Source: Candidatus Anaerofilum excrementigallinarum
GTDB lineage: Bacteria > Bacillota > Clostridia > Oscillospirales > Ruminococcaceae
DNA: 42,662 bases
Assembly: GCA_019115305.1 (NCBI GenBank)
Contig: DXDW01000094.1
Coordinates: forward strand, 1 to 42,662
Direction: 5' to 3'
The notes beneath the pieces were generated by a model. That model searched no databases. It saw only the letters and a program-made list of their open reading frames with translations, and was not told where the DNA came from. Each line of letters starts with the position of its first letter. Position 1 is the first letter of the stretch. Shown in pieces: positions 1 to 12,111 of the stretch. The translations under genes were made by a program, and so were the position numbers.

Positions 1-56
1 CCACAGCCCCTACTACTACGATAAATATAGAGTTCTGAATTCTGTAATTTACAGCC

Positions 57-84
57 TTTACTCAGATTTTACGGATTATACAAT
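57..84 (+). promoter_or_regulatory. Probable dnaN promoter with flanking inverted repeat
   Basis: A -35-like TTTACT (57–62) and a -10 TACAAT (79–84) are separated by 16 bases and lie about 45 bases before the dnaN start. An 8-bp inverted repeat, GATTTTAC (65–72) and GTAAAATC (87–94), flanks the -10 like an operator. The window starts too close to dnaN to show whether dnaA lies upstream. Confidence 0.55.
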
Positions 85-127
85 GTGTAAAATCTTTTGC
101 AATTGCTGAACAAGGAGATTACGTATT

Positions 128-1246
128 ATGAAAATTACCTGCAACCGCAGTCTACTGGCCGACGCCGTGTCGGGTGTATCCCGGGCGGTATCCGGCCGCT
201 CCACCAATCCCGCCCTGGAAGGCATCCTCTTTGACGCCGACGGTTTTCAGCTGACCCTCACCGGCCACGACACCGAGATCGGCATCATTACCACCATCGA
301 AGCCAACGTGCTGCAGCCCGGTCAGGCTGTGATCCCCGCCAAACTCATCGGCGACCTGGTGCGCCGGATGGGCGGCGAGGAGATCGAGCTGGAAGCCACC
401 GGTGTGGGCACCATCAGCATCAAGGGCGCCAACGCCGAATTTGATATTGCCGCCCTCAGCGTGGACGACTACCCCACTCTGCCCATGCCCGGCGCCGACC
501 AGGCCCTGGAAATCCAGGCCGGGGTTCTTACCAGCATGATCTCCCACACTTTGTACGCTGTTTCCCAGGACGACAAAAAGCCGGTGCACACCGGCGAGCT
601 GTTCAGCATCCAGCCCGATAAGCTGACGGTGGTCGCCCTGGACGGTTACCGCCTGGCCATCACCGAGCAGGCAGTCACCGCCGGCAAGGAGATCGACATC
701 ATCATCCCCGCCAAGACCCTCACCGAGGTATCCCGGCTGCTGGGCGACGAGGAAGAAACTGTAAAAATCTCGGCAAATCGTCATTTTGTTGTCTTTGCCA
801 CCCGCACCTACACCATCATCAGCCGCCTGATCGAGGGCGCTTTCCTGGACTACAAGCGGGTGATCCCCGAAGGCCACCGCACCCGGGTGGAGGTAGAGGT
901 GAAGCCCTTTGTGGAGACCATCGAGCGTGCCAGCCTGATCATCACCGAGCGGCTGAAAAACCCCCTGCGCATCACCTTTGCCGACAATGTGCTGGTGCGC
1001 TGCCAGACCACTCTGGGCAAGGTGCAGGATCAGCTGGAGGCCCAGGTGGAGGGCGAAGCGGTGGAGATCGGCTTCAACAACCGCTATCTGCTGGACGCCC
1101 TGCGCAATTCCGGCTGCACCAAGGTGGTGATGGAGCTGTCCGGCCCCCTCTCCCCCGTCAAGGTGCTGCCCTCCGGCGACGACCTCAAGGACGGCTGCCG
1201 GCCCTTCCAGTTCCTGGTGCTGCCGGTGCGGTTCAAAAACGACTGA
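128..1246 (+). CDS. dnaN: DNA polymerase III subunit beta (sliding clamp)
   Basis: This is the ring-shaped clamp that encircles DNA and tethers the replicative polymerase; it also binds MutS, ligase and other clamp-motif proteins. The product is 372 residues, the normal length, and reads as three successive clamp domains of about 120 residues each. It opens with the usual family start (MKITCNRSLL) and ends in the typical hydrophobic partner-binding region (FLVLPVRF near 365–370). The ATG at 128 follows AAGGAG at 112–117. It heads the conserved dnaN–S4–recF–remB–gyrB–gyrA block, so identity is secure. dnaA is not in the window; 127 bases of non-coding DNA precede the gene. Confidence 0.98.
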   Translation: MKITCNRSLLADAVSGVSRAVSGRSTNPALEGILFDADGFQLTLTGHDTEIGIITTIEANVLQPGQAVIPAKLIGDLVRRMGGEEIELEATGVGTISIKGANAEFDIAALSVDDYPTLPMPGADQALEIQAGVLTSMISHTLYAVSQDDKKPVHTGELFSIQPDKLTVVALDGYRLAITEQAVTAGKEIDIIIPAKTLTEVSRLLGDEEETVKISANRHFVVFATRTYTIISRLIEGAFLDYKRVIPEGHRTRVEVEVKPFVETIERASLIITERLKNPLRITFADNVLVRCQTTLGKVQDQLEAQVEGEAVEIGFNNRYLLDALRNSGCTKVVMELSGPLSPVKVLPSGDDLKDGCRPFQFLVLPVRFKND

Positions 1247-1251
1247 TGCAT

Positions 1252-1279
1252 AAAAATCCATTTTTTAAACGGGATTTTT
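1252..1279 (+). terminator. Weak hairpin between dnaN and the S4 gene
   Basis: AAAAATCC (1252–1259) pairs with GGATTTTT (1272–1279) six bases after the dnaN stop codon. The U-run lies inside the stem, so at most this is a partial terminator or processing hairpin that could lower expression of the downstream genes relative to dnaN. Confidence 0.35.
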
Positions 1280-1316
1280 CCGCGCTGCGTAAGCAATTAT
1301 AAAAGAGGAAATCTAT

Positions 1317-1529
1317 ATGCAACAAATCTCCATTCATACCGAATTTATCAAGCTGGACGCCCTGCTGAAATACGCCTCTCTGGCCGAGACCGGCGGCGAG
1401 GCCAAGCAGATGGTCCAGGCCGGCGAGGTCAAGGTGAACGGCGAGGTCTGCACCATGCGGGGCAAAAAGCTGCGCCCCGGTGACGTGGTGGAAGCCGGGG
1501 GCCAGACGGTGCAGGTGACCGCTCCATGA
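1317..1529 (+). CDS. yaaA: S4-domain RNA-binding protein (YaaA/RlbA type)
   Basis: A 70-residue protein made almost entirely of one S4 RNA-binding domain: '[20 protein letters not shown]' is the alpha-helical half and '[21 protein letters not shown]' the beta turn that contacts RNA. In Bacillus subtilis the same gene lies between dnaN and recF and has been linked to the large ribosomal subunit. The ATG at 1317 follows GAGGAA. Its TGA overlaps the recF ATG (ATGA at 1526–1529), implying translational coupling. Small size and synteny make the assignment firm; the exact RNA target is not visible. Confidence 0.9.
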   Translation: MQQISIHTEFIKLDALLKYASLAETGGEAKQMVQAGEVKVNGEVCTMRGKKLRPGDVVEAGGQTVQVTAP

Positions 1530-2611
1530 GGGTATCCCGGCTGGAACTGGCCGATTTCCGCAACATTTCCGCGGCATCCTTCACCCCCGGCCAGGCCCTG
1601 ACGGTGATCTGCGGCAAAAACGGCCAGGGCAAGACCAATCTGCTGGAAGCGGTGTGGCTGCTCACCGGGGGCAAGAGCTTCCGGGGGGCCAAGGACGCCG
1701 ATCTGATCCGCCGGGGGGCCGAAACGGCTTTGATCCAGGCCGACACCGAGGGAGGCGGCATCACCCGGGAAATTCAGCTGCGGGTGGGGCTGCCGGGCTC
1801 GGCAAGGCCGGGGCGCACTGCCCGGCTGGACGGCGCCGACCAGGGCCGGGCTTCGGCGCTGGCAGGGCTTTTCACCGCGGTGGTATTTGAGCCGGGGCAT
1901 CTCAGCCTGGTAAAAGGCAGCCCCGAAGGCCGCCGCCGGTTTGTGGACGGGGCTTTGTGCCAGCTGTATCCCGGCTATCTGGCGGAATACCGGAAATATC
2001 TCCACCTGATGAGCCAGAAAAACGCTTTGCTCAAGCACTACAACCGCACCCCCGGCGCCGCCGAGATGCTGGACATCTACGACGAGCAGATGGCCGCCGC
2101 CGGGGAGATCATCACCCGCCGCCGGGCGGAATATATCGACGCTCTGCGCCCCTTGGCGGTGCAGAACTACGCCGATATCAGCCAGGGCGCCGAAAAGCTG
2201 CAGCTGGACTATCTGCCCAGCTTCGGGGACCAGGGGCTGCTGGCGGCTCTGCGGGCCGGCCGGAAAGAGGATCTGCGCTGCGGTTTCTGCACCGTGGGCC
2301 CTCACCGGGAGGATTTTGCCATCACCCTCAACGGCCAGCCCGCCCGCACCGACGCCAGCCAGGGCCAGCAGCGCAGCGCGGTGCTGAGCCTTAAACTGGC
2401 CGAAGCCGCCCGGGCCGAGCAGGTCACCGGGGAGCATCCCGTGATGCTGCTGGACGACGTGCTCAGCGAGCTGGACGAGGGCCGGCAGGCCTATCTGCTC
2501 ACCCGCATGGAGGGCCGGCAGACCTTTGTGTCCAGCTGCGACGCCGCCGCCTTCCAAAAGACCAACGGCGCGGTGTTCCACATGGAACAGGGCCGGCTGA
2601 CCCCCCTCTAG
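1526..2611 (+). CDS. recF: DNA replication and repair protein RecF
   Basis: RecF is an SMC-like ATPase that, with RecO and RecR, loads RecA at single-strand gaps and helps restart stalled forks. The 361-residue length is typical. Visible motifs are Walker [10 protein letters not shown] (30–38), the ABC-type signature SQGQQRS (278–284) and Walker [13 protein letters not shown] (306–317). The start overlaps the S4 gene stop by four bases. remB follows after 21 bases in the same transcription unit. All catalytic motifs are intact. Confidence 0.97.
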   Translation: MRVSRLELADFRNISAASFTPGQALTVICGKNGQGKTNLLEAVWLLTGGKSFRGAKDADLIRRGAETALIQADTEGGGITREIQLRVGLPGSARPGRTARLDGADQGRASALAGLFTAVVFEPGHLSLVKGSPEGRRRFVDGALCQLYPGYLAEYRKYLHLMSQKNALLKHYNRTPGAAEMLDIYDEQMAAAGEIITRRRAEYIDALRPLAVQNYADISQGAEKLQLDYLPSFGDQGLLAALRAGRKEDLRCGFCTVGPHREDFAITLNGQPARTDASQGQQRSAVLSLKLAEAARAEQVTGEHPVMLLDDVLSELDEGRQAYLLTRMEGRQTFVSSCDAAAFQKTNGAVFHMEQGRLTPL

Positions 2612-2632
2612 GGCAAAAAGGAGGAAACCGAC

Positions 2633-2905
2633 GTGTATCTCCATCTGGGGCAGGACACCATCCTGCGCACCAAGGACATTCTGGGCATCTTCGATCTGGA
2701 CACCGCTTCCCTCTCCCGCCATACCCGGGATTTTCTGGCCCGGGCCCAGCAGGAGGGCCGGGTGGTGAACGTCTCCGCCGAGCTGCCCAAAAGCTTTATC
2801 GTCACGGTGCGCCAGCCGCCCACTGTGTATATCAGCCAAATCTCGGCCGCTACCCTGAAAAAGCGCAGCGGCCAGATAGACGACATTCGAAACGCCGGGC
2901 GATAA
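2633..2905 (+). CDS. remB: RemB-like DUF370 protein (extracellular matrix regulator family)
   Basis: A 90-residue DUF370 protein. In B. subtilis, RemA and RemB promote expression of biofilm matrix genes; RemA is a ring-forming DNA-binding protein, while the action of RemB is less clear. The N-terminus MYLHLGQDTILRTKDILGIFDLD matches the family, as does its place between recF and gyrB. Translation starts at a GTG (2633) preceded by AAGGAGG at 2618–2624; no in-frame ATG is suitably placed. A small hairpin, CGGGCG/CGCCCG (2896–2913), overlaps the stop codon. The regulatory targets in this organism cannot be inferred. Confidence 0.9.
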   Translation: MYLHLGQDTILRTKDILGIFDLDTASLSRHTRDFLARAQQEGRVVNVSAELPKSFIVTVRQPPTVYISQISAATLKKRSGQIDDIRNAGR

Positions 2906-2928
2906 ACCGCCCGCTCACCAATTCGGCA

Positions 2929-2966
2929 GCCGCCGGCAGGGCCTGTTTCAGGCTTTCACCGGCGGC
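2929..2966 (+). promoter_or_regulatory. Structured gyrB leader hairpin
   Basis: Nested stems precede gyrB: GCCGCCGG (2929–2936) pairs with CCGGCGGC (2959–2966), enclosing GCCTG (2941–2945) and CAGGC (2949–2953). There is no U-run, so this is not an intrinsic terminator. It ends about 10 bases before the gyrB ribosome-binding site (AAGGAG) and may affect mRNA stability or translation. Confidence 0.4.
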
Positions 2967-2977
2967 CGCCCCCATGA

Positions 2978-4912
<1,935 letters not shown>

Positions 4913-4945
4913 CCCGGGCAGGCAGAGAAGGAAACAGGTGAAAAC

Positions 4946-7492
<2,547 letters not shown>

Positions 7493-7530
7493 TCTTCCCT
7501 TTCCGGGTACGCACTTTTCCAACCAAAACC

Positions 7531-7569
7531 AAAGCCGCCTTTCGCGCTGTGCGCGAAAGGCGGCTTTTT
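7531..7569 (+). terminator. Rho-independent terminator after gyrA
   Basis: A perfect 17-bp stem (7531–7547 with 7551–7567) and three-base loop TGT end in TTTTT. It closes the dnaN–gyrA transcription unit. Confidence 0.95.
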
Positions 7570-7680
7570 GCTTGCCGGAAAAAGGGGCCGGGCCTCCCCT
7601 GCCGGATTTCAGGGCGGTTTTCGGCCCGGATGCATCCCCTGTGCGGCAGAAAAGAGAGATATTTGTAAAACAATATGAAA

Positions 7681-7697
7681 TTATCGTTTTTCGATAA
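7681..7697. promoter_or_regulatory. Inverted repeat TTATCG-N5-CGATAA, possible operator
   Basis: A 6-bp inverted repeat lies seven bases upstream of the -35 box of the DUF2975/Xre operon. The adjacent small Xre-type regulator is the obvious candidate to bind here, but this is inference from position and symmetry only. Confidence 0.4.
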
Positions 7698-7704
7698 AAA
7701 GCTA

Positions 7705-7733
7705 TTGCAATTCAATAAAGCCTATGGTATAGT
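7705..7733 (+). promoter_or_regulatory. Sigma-A-type promoter of the DUF2975–Xre operon
   Basis: TTGCAA (7705–7710), a 17-base spacer and TATAGT (7728–7733), with an extended -10 TG at 7725–7726. The first gene starts 36 bases after the -10. Confidence 0.75.
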
Positions 7734-7768
7734 AGTGGCATAAAGAAAAAGGCGGGAGGTTTTTGGAT

Positions 7769-8224
7769 ATGAACTGGAGCAGCAAAAGCAGTATTTGGCT
7801 GTCCCGGCTGTGCGTAGTGGTGTTCGGGCTGGTGGCCCTGGCCATTCTGGTGTCGGCGCCCTGGCTGGTAAAGGGCTTTGTGCAGTTCAGCCGGGCCGGG
7901 CTGGAAAACAAGGCCGAGGGCCTGCTGCTGGCCACCATCTACACCGGGGGCGTGCCGGCGGTGTATATCCTCTGGCTGCTCTGGCGGCTGCTGGACAATA
8001 TCCGGGCCGGCAAGGTGTTTATCCCCCAGAACGTCCAGCTGCTGCGGCGCATCAGCTGGGGCTGCATCGCCGGGGCTCTCATCTGCCTGGCAAGCGGGCT
8101 GTACTATGTGCTGTTCTTTGTCATTGCCGCCTGCGCGGCCTTTATGGCCCTGATCGTGCGGGTGGTGAAAAACGTCTTTCAGCAGGCAGTCCTGCTGCAG
8201 GAGGACGCCGATTATACCATCTGA
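7769..8224 (+). CDS. DUF2975 family membrane protein
   Basis: A 151-residue protein with four predicted membrane segments (about 12–34, 49–72, 94–116 and 118–140) and the hydrophilic 'NIRAGKVFIPQNVQLLRRISW' stretch between the second and third that is typical of DUF2975. Biochemical function is unknown. The ATG at 7769 is chosen over an in-frame TTG six bases earlier because GGGAGGT (7754–7760) is correctly spaced for it. The Xre regulator begins 16 bases downstream; DUF2975–small HTH pairs are a recurring arrangement in Firmicutes, where the pair is usually annotated as a membrane protein with its cognate transcription factor. The partner relationship is inferred from context. Confidence 0.85.
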   Translation: MNWSSKSSIWLSRLCVVVFGLVALAILVSAPWLVKGFVQFSRAGLENKAEGLLLATIYTGGVPAVYILWLLWRLLDNIRAGKVFIPQNVQLLRRISWGCIAGALICLASGLYYVLFFVIAACAAFMALIVRVVKNVFQQAVLLQEDADYTI

Positions 8225-8240
8225 AAGGGGGGAAAAGCCC

Positions 8241-8450
8241 ATGCCCATTGTGGTGAATCTGGATGTGATGATGGCCAAGCGCAAGGTATCGGCCGGGGAT
8301 CTGGCCGAACGGGTGGGCATCACCCCCGCCAACCTCTCTATCCTCAAAAACAACAAGGCTCGGGCAGTGCGGTTCTCCACCCTGGAGGCCCTCTGCAAGG
8401 CGCTGGAATGCCAGCCCGCCGACCTGCTGGAATATATCCCGGAAGAATGA
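8241..8450 (+). CDS. Small Xre/Cro-type HTH transcriptional regulator (YozG-like)
   Basis: A 69-residue protein consisting of one HTH_XRE/HTH_26 domain: the recognition part is 'SAGDLAERVGITPANLSILKNNKARAVRF' (17–45) and the closing helices are 'STLEALCKALECQPADLLEYIP'. There is no sensor or oligomerisation domain. The ATG follows AAAGGGGGG with eight bases between. It probably controls its own operon, perhaps through the inverted repeat at 7681–7697; this is inference. Length and sequence fit the YozG type that accompanies DUF2975. Confidence 0.88.
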   Translation: MPIVVNLDVMMAKRKVSAGDLAERVGITPANLSILKNNKARAVRFSTLEALCKALECQPADLLEYIPEE

Positions 8451-8516
8451 TCCGGCCCCGTAAGGGCCGCTGCGATTGCCTATAAACTGCATATTACACC
8501 AAAGGAGGATTTTCCT

Positions 8517-10007
8517 ATGGATACCCGTATGGAGGGCACAGGCTGCCCCCCCTGTTCTTCTGCGCCCAATTTGACCCCGAACCCCTCTCCCGCCCCGGTT
8601 TCTGCCCCTGCCTATTCCCTGGCAAGCCCCCCGCCGAAAAAGCCTTTCCGGCTGGAAAAAGGGGAGCGTCCCGCTGCTTTGCTCTGCCTTTTGATGGGAA
8701 TTGCATATGTACGATTGTTGCTTGACCCGCCGGAGATCCTGCGCCCGTGGGGGGACTGGAGCGACTGGCTTCTGGCGATTCTGCTGGTCAGTTTCTTTGT
8801 CTGCGTAGAGCTTTCCGCCCGGCTCTGCCGCCTGCCCTGTCCCCGGGAAAGCTGGTTCTGGGCGGCGGTGATGCTGGCCCAGCCCTTGGGCTGCGGGCTG
8901 TTTGAAAATGATGCCCTCTCTCTGTTCCCCTATCTGTTTTCCCACCTGGCCGCCGCCCAGTGGGCGCTGGTGCGCTGCGGCGGAGCCGCCGCCCTGCCGG
9001 TGGGGGCGCTGCTGCCCTTGGATCTTGTCCGGGGCTGGTTCGGCATCCCCTTCTCCAACTTCCACCGTCTGTTCCAGACGATTTTCTACGGCGCGGGAAA
9101 GAAGCTGCCCAAACCCAAAAGCAAGGGGGTCTGGTGGGGCCTGCTGGGTGCGGTGTGCGTGCTGCCGGTGCTGGTCTGGGCCTTTTCTACTCTGGTAAAC
9201 GCCGACGCCGCCTTCCAGAATCTGGCCGGCAGCGTGCAGGACTGGCTGGCCATGTTCAGTCTGCCCGCCTTTCTGGCCGACGCTCTCAACCCCGGCTGGC
9301 TGCTGCTGGAATTGTTCTTCGCCTGCTGGTTTTATGGCCTGTTTTACGGCTCCAAACACCTGAAAGAGAATACAAACAGGATAAAAGATAGAGAAATATA
9401 CGATGCGTTTGATAAAATGCGGCTTCTGCCCCGGCAGACGCCCCTGGTGGCCCTGGCTTTGCTCTGCGGGCTCTACCTGGTGTTTTTCCTCTCCCAGCTC
9501 AGCTACCTCACCGCCGGTTTTGCGGGCGTTCTGCCCGAGGAGTACACCGCGGCGGAATATGCCCGTCGGGGATTTTTCGAGATGCTCCAGATCGCCCTGG
9601 TGAATCTCTCGGTGCTGGCGGCGGCGGCCAAGCTCAGCCGCATCCCCCTGCGCCAGAGCCGGGGACTGCGGGGACTGGGCATCGCCCTCTGCGCATCCAA
9701 CCTGCTGTTCGCGGCCATCGCCTTCTCCAAGCTGTGGCTGTATATCTCCCGGTTCGGGCTCACCAGTATGCGGGTGCTGGCCGGGTATGCCATCGCGGTG
9801 GTAGCCATCTGGTCGGCTTTGGCCATCGCCAGCCTGCTGCGCCCCTTCGGGGCGGTGGTCTGGGGTGTGCGGCTGGCGGCGGTGCTGTTCTGCCTGCTCT
9901 GTCTGTGCAACATCGACGGCCTGGTAACGGCCACCCAGAACCAGGCGACCAAGGAGTATCTGCAGGGAGAAACCGGCTATTATTACACCTATTCTTTCAT
10001 GGATTAA
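8517..10007 (+). CDS. DUF4173 (DUF4153-like) polytopic membrane protein
   Basis: A 496-residue protein with a proline-rich cytosolic N-terminus (about 1–45) and roughly eleven hydrophobic segments. It carries the family signature 'EYARRGFFEMLQIALVNLSVL' (about 343–363) and the following 'AFSKLWLYISRFGLTSMRVLAGY', both characteristic of DUF4173. No catalytic motif is recognisable and the molecular function of the family is unknown. The ATG at 8517 is preceded by AAAGGAGG (8501–8508). The next gene starts 30 bases downstream and encodes a single-anchor protein, so the two may act together at the membrane. A terminator follows that second gene. Confidence 0.8.
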   Translation: MDTRMEGTGCPPCSSAPNLTPNPSPAPVSAPAYSLASPPPKKPFRLEKGERPAALLCLLMGIAYVRLLLDPPEILRPWGDWSDWLLAILLVSFFVCVELSARLCRLPCPRESWFWAAVMLAQPLGCGLFENDALSLFPYLFSHLAAAQWALVRCGGAAALPVGALLPLDLVRGWFGIPFSNFHRLFQTIFYGAGKKLPKPKSKGVWWGLLGAVCVLPVLVWAFSTLVNADAAFQNLAGSVQDWLAMFSLPAFLADALNPGWLLLELFFACWFYGLFYGSKHLKENTNRIKDREIYDAFDKMRLLPRQTPLVALALLCGLYLVFFLSQLSYLTAGFAGVLPEEYTAAEYARRGFFEMLQIALVNLSVLAAAAKLSRIPLRQSRGLRGLGIALCASNLLFAAIAFSKLWLYISRFGLTSMRVLAGYAIAVVAIWSALAIASLLRPFGAVVWGVRLAAVLFCLLCLCNIDGLVTATQNQATKEYLQGETGYYYTYSFMD

Positions 10008-10037
10008 TGTTGCCTTTATGAGAAAGGAAGTGCTGCG

Positions 10038-10457
10038 ATGAAAACCCTCCCCCGCCCCGCTCGTCTTGCCTTCTGCGCTCTGGTCCTGCTGGCTGCGGCC
10101 CTGCTTTTTCTCCGGGGCTGGGCTGTGTCTCAGAATGGCGCAGCCCCGGTGTTTGAAAACCGCGCCGACCTTCCGGTGCAGAGCCTTACCATAGACCTGC
10201 TGCGGGACCGGCAGGTCATGGGCAGCACCACGGTGCAGTATGCCGACAACACCCCGATGGAGGCAGGCGACCGGCTGTCCCTGGACCTGTCCGATCTGCC
10301 CGCCGGCGACGCCGACTGCAGATTCCGCCTCTGCGCCAACACCGCCGCCGGCCCGGTGTACGGTCCGGTGCTCTCCCTCTCCCGCTGGGACGAGGGACTC
10401 CGGGCGGCCCTGGTGCATCGGGAGGATGGCCTGGGTCTGCTGCTCTGGACTGAATAA
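10038..10457 (+). CDS. Small membrane-anchored extracytoplasmic protein of unknown function
   Basis: A 139-residue protein with an N-terminal positively charged stretch and one hydrophobic segment (about 9–29, 'LAFCALVLLAAALLFLRGWAV'), so it is probably anchored with the C-terminal ~110 residues outside. The C-terminal part looks beta-rich, with a cysteine pair in 'DCRFRLCANT'. No lipobox is evident and no family is recognised. AAAGGAAG precedes the ATG. It is the last gene of the operon beginning with the DUF4173 protein. Confidence 0.7.
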   Translation: MKTLPRPARLAFCALVLLAAALLFLRGWAVSQNGAAPVFENRADLPVQSLTIDLLRDRQVMGSTTVQYADNTPMEAGDRLSLDLSDLPAGDADCRFRLCANTAAGPVYGPVLSLSRWDEGLRAALVHREDGLGLLLWTE

Positions 10458-10480
10458 AATATTCCGCCTTGCACAACAAA

Positions 10481-10517
10481 CGGCGGCGCTCCTTTTGCCG
10501 GGAGCGCCGCCGTTTTT
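10481..10517 (+). terminator. Rho-independent terminator
   Basis: A perfect 12-bp stem (10481–10492 with 10501–10512), eight-base loop and TTTTT. It ends the DUF4173 operon. The leftward lysR gene stops at 10523, so the same hairpin may serve that strand, where the U-run is weaker (TTTGTTG). Confidence 0.93.
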
Positions 10518-10522
10518 GCGTA

Positions 10523-11434
10523 TCAAAGGCCGCTGAACTGAGGTAAGGGATAGTCCATCTCGTAGCTGCGGCACAGCTCGATAAAGGCCCGGGCCGAGGC
10601 GGTGAGGAACTTTTCCTGGTGGTGGACGATGTTGAACTGCCGCCGGAACTCCAGCCCTTCCACCTTTACGGCCACCACCATGCCTCGCTGCAAAGGCCCT
10701 CGCACCATGCGGCTGGGCAGCACCGCGATGCCCAGCCCGTTGATCACCGCGTTGACCAGGGCGGTGGTGCTCATCCCCTCCCAGATGGGTTCCACCGCGA
10801 TGCCCGCCCGCTCCATCTCCAGATCAAAGATGTCCCGGGTGCCGCTGCCGTGTTCCCGCAGCAAAAATTTCTGTTTGCGGAACTCCTCCACACGGATCAC
10901 CTGCCCCGGCCGGAAGCTGCCCCCTGCCGGGCAGATCACCGACAGGCTGTCCTCCATGTAGGGCTGGGCCACCAGCCCGGCGGAGTGGACGGTGCCCTCG
11001 ATGAGGGCCAGATCCAGCTCTCCGGCCAGCAGCTTTTGTTCCAGCTGGTCCGAGGGCCCCACCAGCACCTTCACCTCGGTGCCGGGATGCCGGGCGTAAA
11101 AGGCGTTGACATAGTAGGGCAGAAACTGGGACCCGATGGTGATGCTGGACCCCACCCGCAGCAGTCCGAAGGCGTCCCAGTTGCGCATCCCCTTTTCCAT
11201 ATCGTCAAACATCGCCAGGATGCAGCCGGCGTATTCTCCAAACCGGGTGCCCGCCGCCGTCAGCCGCAGCCGCCGCCCCACACGGTCGAAAAGCACCACC
11301 CCGTAGTACTCCTCCAGTTCCCGAATGGCCAGGCTCACGGCGGGCTGGGTCATGTGCAGCGCCTCGGCCGCCCGGGTGGTATTGCAATGGTTTTCCTTCA
11401 CTGCCAAAAAGATACGCAGATGCCGCAGGGTCAT
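10523..11434 (-). CDS. LysR-family transcriptional regulator
   Basis: A 303-residue LysR regulator. The winged HTH occupies residues 1–60 ('NTTRAAEALHMTQPAVSLAIRELEEYYGVVLFDR' is the recognition part) and the effector-binding periplasmic-binding-protein-like domain follows from about 90. 'LREHGSGTRDIFD' in the second lobe resembles the CysB/CbbR-like effector domain of COG0583. It is divergent from the CHR transporter pair with a 104-bp shared control region; this layout is classic for a LysR protein that activates the adjacent operon and represses itself. The inducer is not evident. Confidence 0.92.
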   Translation of the reverse strand: MTLRHLRIFLAVKENHCNTTRAAEALHMTQPAVSLAIRELEEYYGVVLFDRVGRRLRLTAAGTRFGEYAGCILAMFDDMEKGMRNWDAFGLLRVGSSITIGSQFLPYYVNAFYARHPGTEVKVLVGPSDQLEQKLLAGELDLALIEGTVHSAGLVAQPYMEDSLSVICPAGGSFRPGQVIRVEEFRKQKFLLREHGSGTRDIFDLEMERAGIAVEPIWEGMSTTALVNAVINGLGIAVLPSRMVRGPLQRGMVVAVKVEGLEFRRQFNIVHHQEKFLTASARAFIELCRSYEMDYPLPQFSGL

Positions 11435-11476
11435 GCCTCTTCCTCCTTATATCATTTTAGTTATTAAACCGATTAA

Positions 11477-11515
11477 ATTATATTATTTTTCATATCACAA
11501 AACAAGGGGTATACT
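11477..11515. promoter_or_regulatory. Overlapping divergent promoters of lysR and the CHR operon
   Basis: Rightward: TTTTCA (11487–11492), 17 bases, TATACT (11510–11515). Leftward: TTGTTT (plus-strand 11500–11505), 17 bases, TATAAT (11477–11482). The two overlap, and the AT-rich ATAT…ATAT dyad between about 11479 and 11496 fits a LysR T-N11-A type site, so one bound regulator could control both directions. Confidence 0.7.
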
Positions 11516-11538
11516 GGTACACGCAAGGAGGAAGTGTG

Positions 11539-12111
11539 ATGGACAACAAAGAAAAATTCAAGCAGCTGTTTTTATCTACCTTTCAGCTCAGCGCCTGTAC
11601 CTTTGGCGGCGGATTTGTCATTATCCCGCTGATGCGCAAAAAATTTGTAGAAAAGCTGGGCTGGATCGAGGAGCAGGAGATGATGGACCTGGTGGCCATC
11701 GCCCAGTCGTCCCCCGGCGCCATTGCGGTGAACGCCTCCATCCTGGTGGGATACCACCTGGCGGGCATTCCCGGGGCTCTGGTGGCGGTGGTGGGCACCG
11801 TGCTGCCGCCGCTGATCATCATTTCCATTATCTCCATGTTTTATGTGGCCTTCCGGTCCAACGCCATTGTGAGCATGGCCATGACCGCCATGCTGGCGGG
11901 GGTGGCGGCGGTGATCTGCGATGTGGTGATCACCCTGGGCAAAAGCATTTTTGAGAAAAAGCGGATCTTGCCGGTGGCAGTGCTGGCGGCCACCTTTGTG
12001 GCGGTGCAGTTTTTTGACGCCAACATCATTTTGGTGATTCTGGCCTGCGGCCTCATCGGCGCGGTCGATACCCTGATCCAGCAGAAAAAAGCGGAGGTGC
12101 GGCTGAAATGA
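11539..12111 (+). CDS. Chromate-transporter (CHR) family protein, first half
   Basis: A 190-residue short-chain CHR protein. It has the family's conserved N-terminal 'FGGGFVIIPLM' and the 'AIAQSSPGAIAVNASILVGYHLAG' segment, with five to six membrane spans. CHR proteins export chromate in some bacteria; in anaerobic gut Firmicutes the true substrate is usually unknown, possibly another oxyanion. The ATG at 11539 is preceded by AAGGAGG (11525–11531); a GTG three bases earlier is less well placed. Its TGA overlaps the ATG of the second CHR gene (12108–12111), so the two halves are made together and probably form a heterodimer. Confidence 0.9.
   Translation: MDNKEKFKQLFLSTFQLSACTFGGGFVIIPLMRKKFVEKLGWIEEQEMMDLVAIAQSSPGAIAVNASILVGYHLAGIPGALVAVVGTVLPPLIIISIISMFYVAFRSNAIVSMAMTAMLAGVAAVICDVVITLGKSIFEKKRILPVAVLAATFVAVQFFDANIILVILACGLIGAVDTLIQQKKAEVRLK

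Noticed and set aside
1..10. Window opening CCACAG as the tail of a DnaA box upstream of dnaN
   Set aside because: The preceding bases are outside the window, so the match to TTATCCACA cannot be tested.
8142..10574. An 810-codon minus-strand frame across the Xre and DUF4173 genes
   Set aside because: Shadow of well-supported plus-strand genes with ribosome sites and membrane segments; no motif in the antisense translation.
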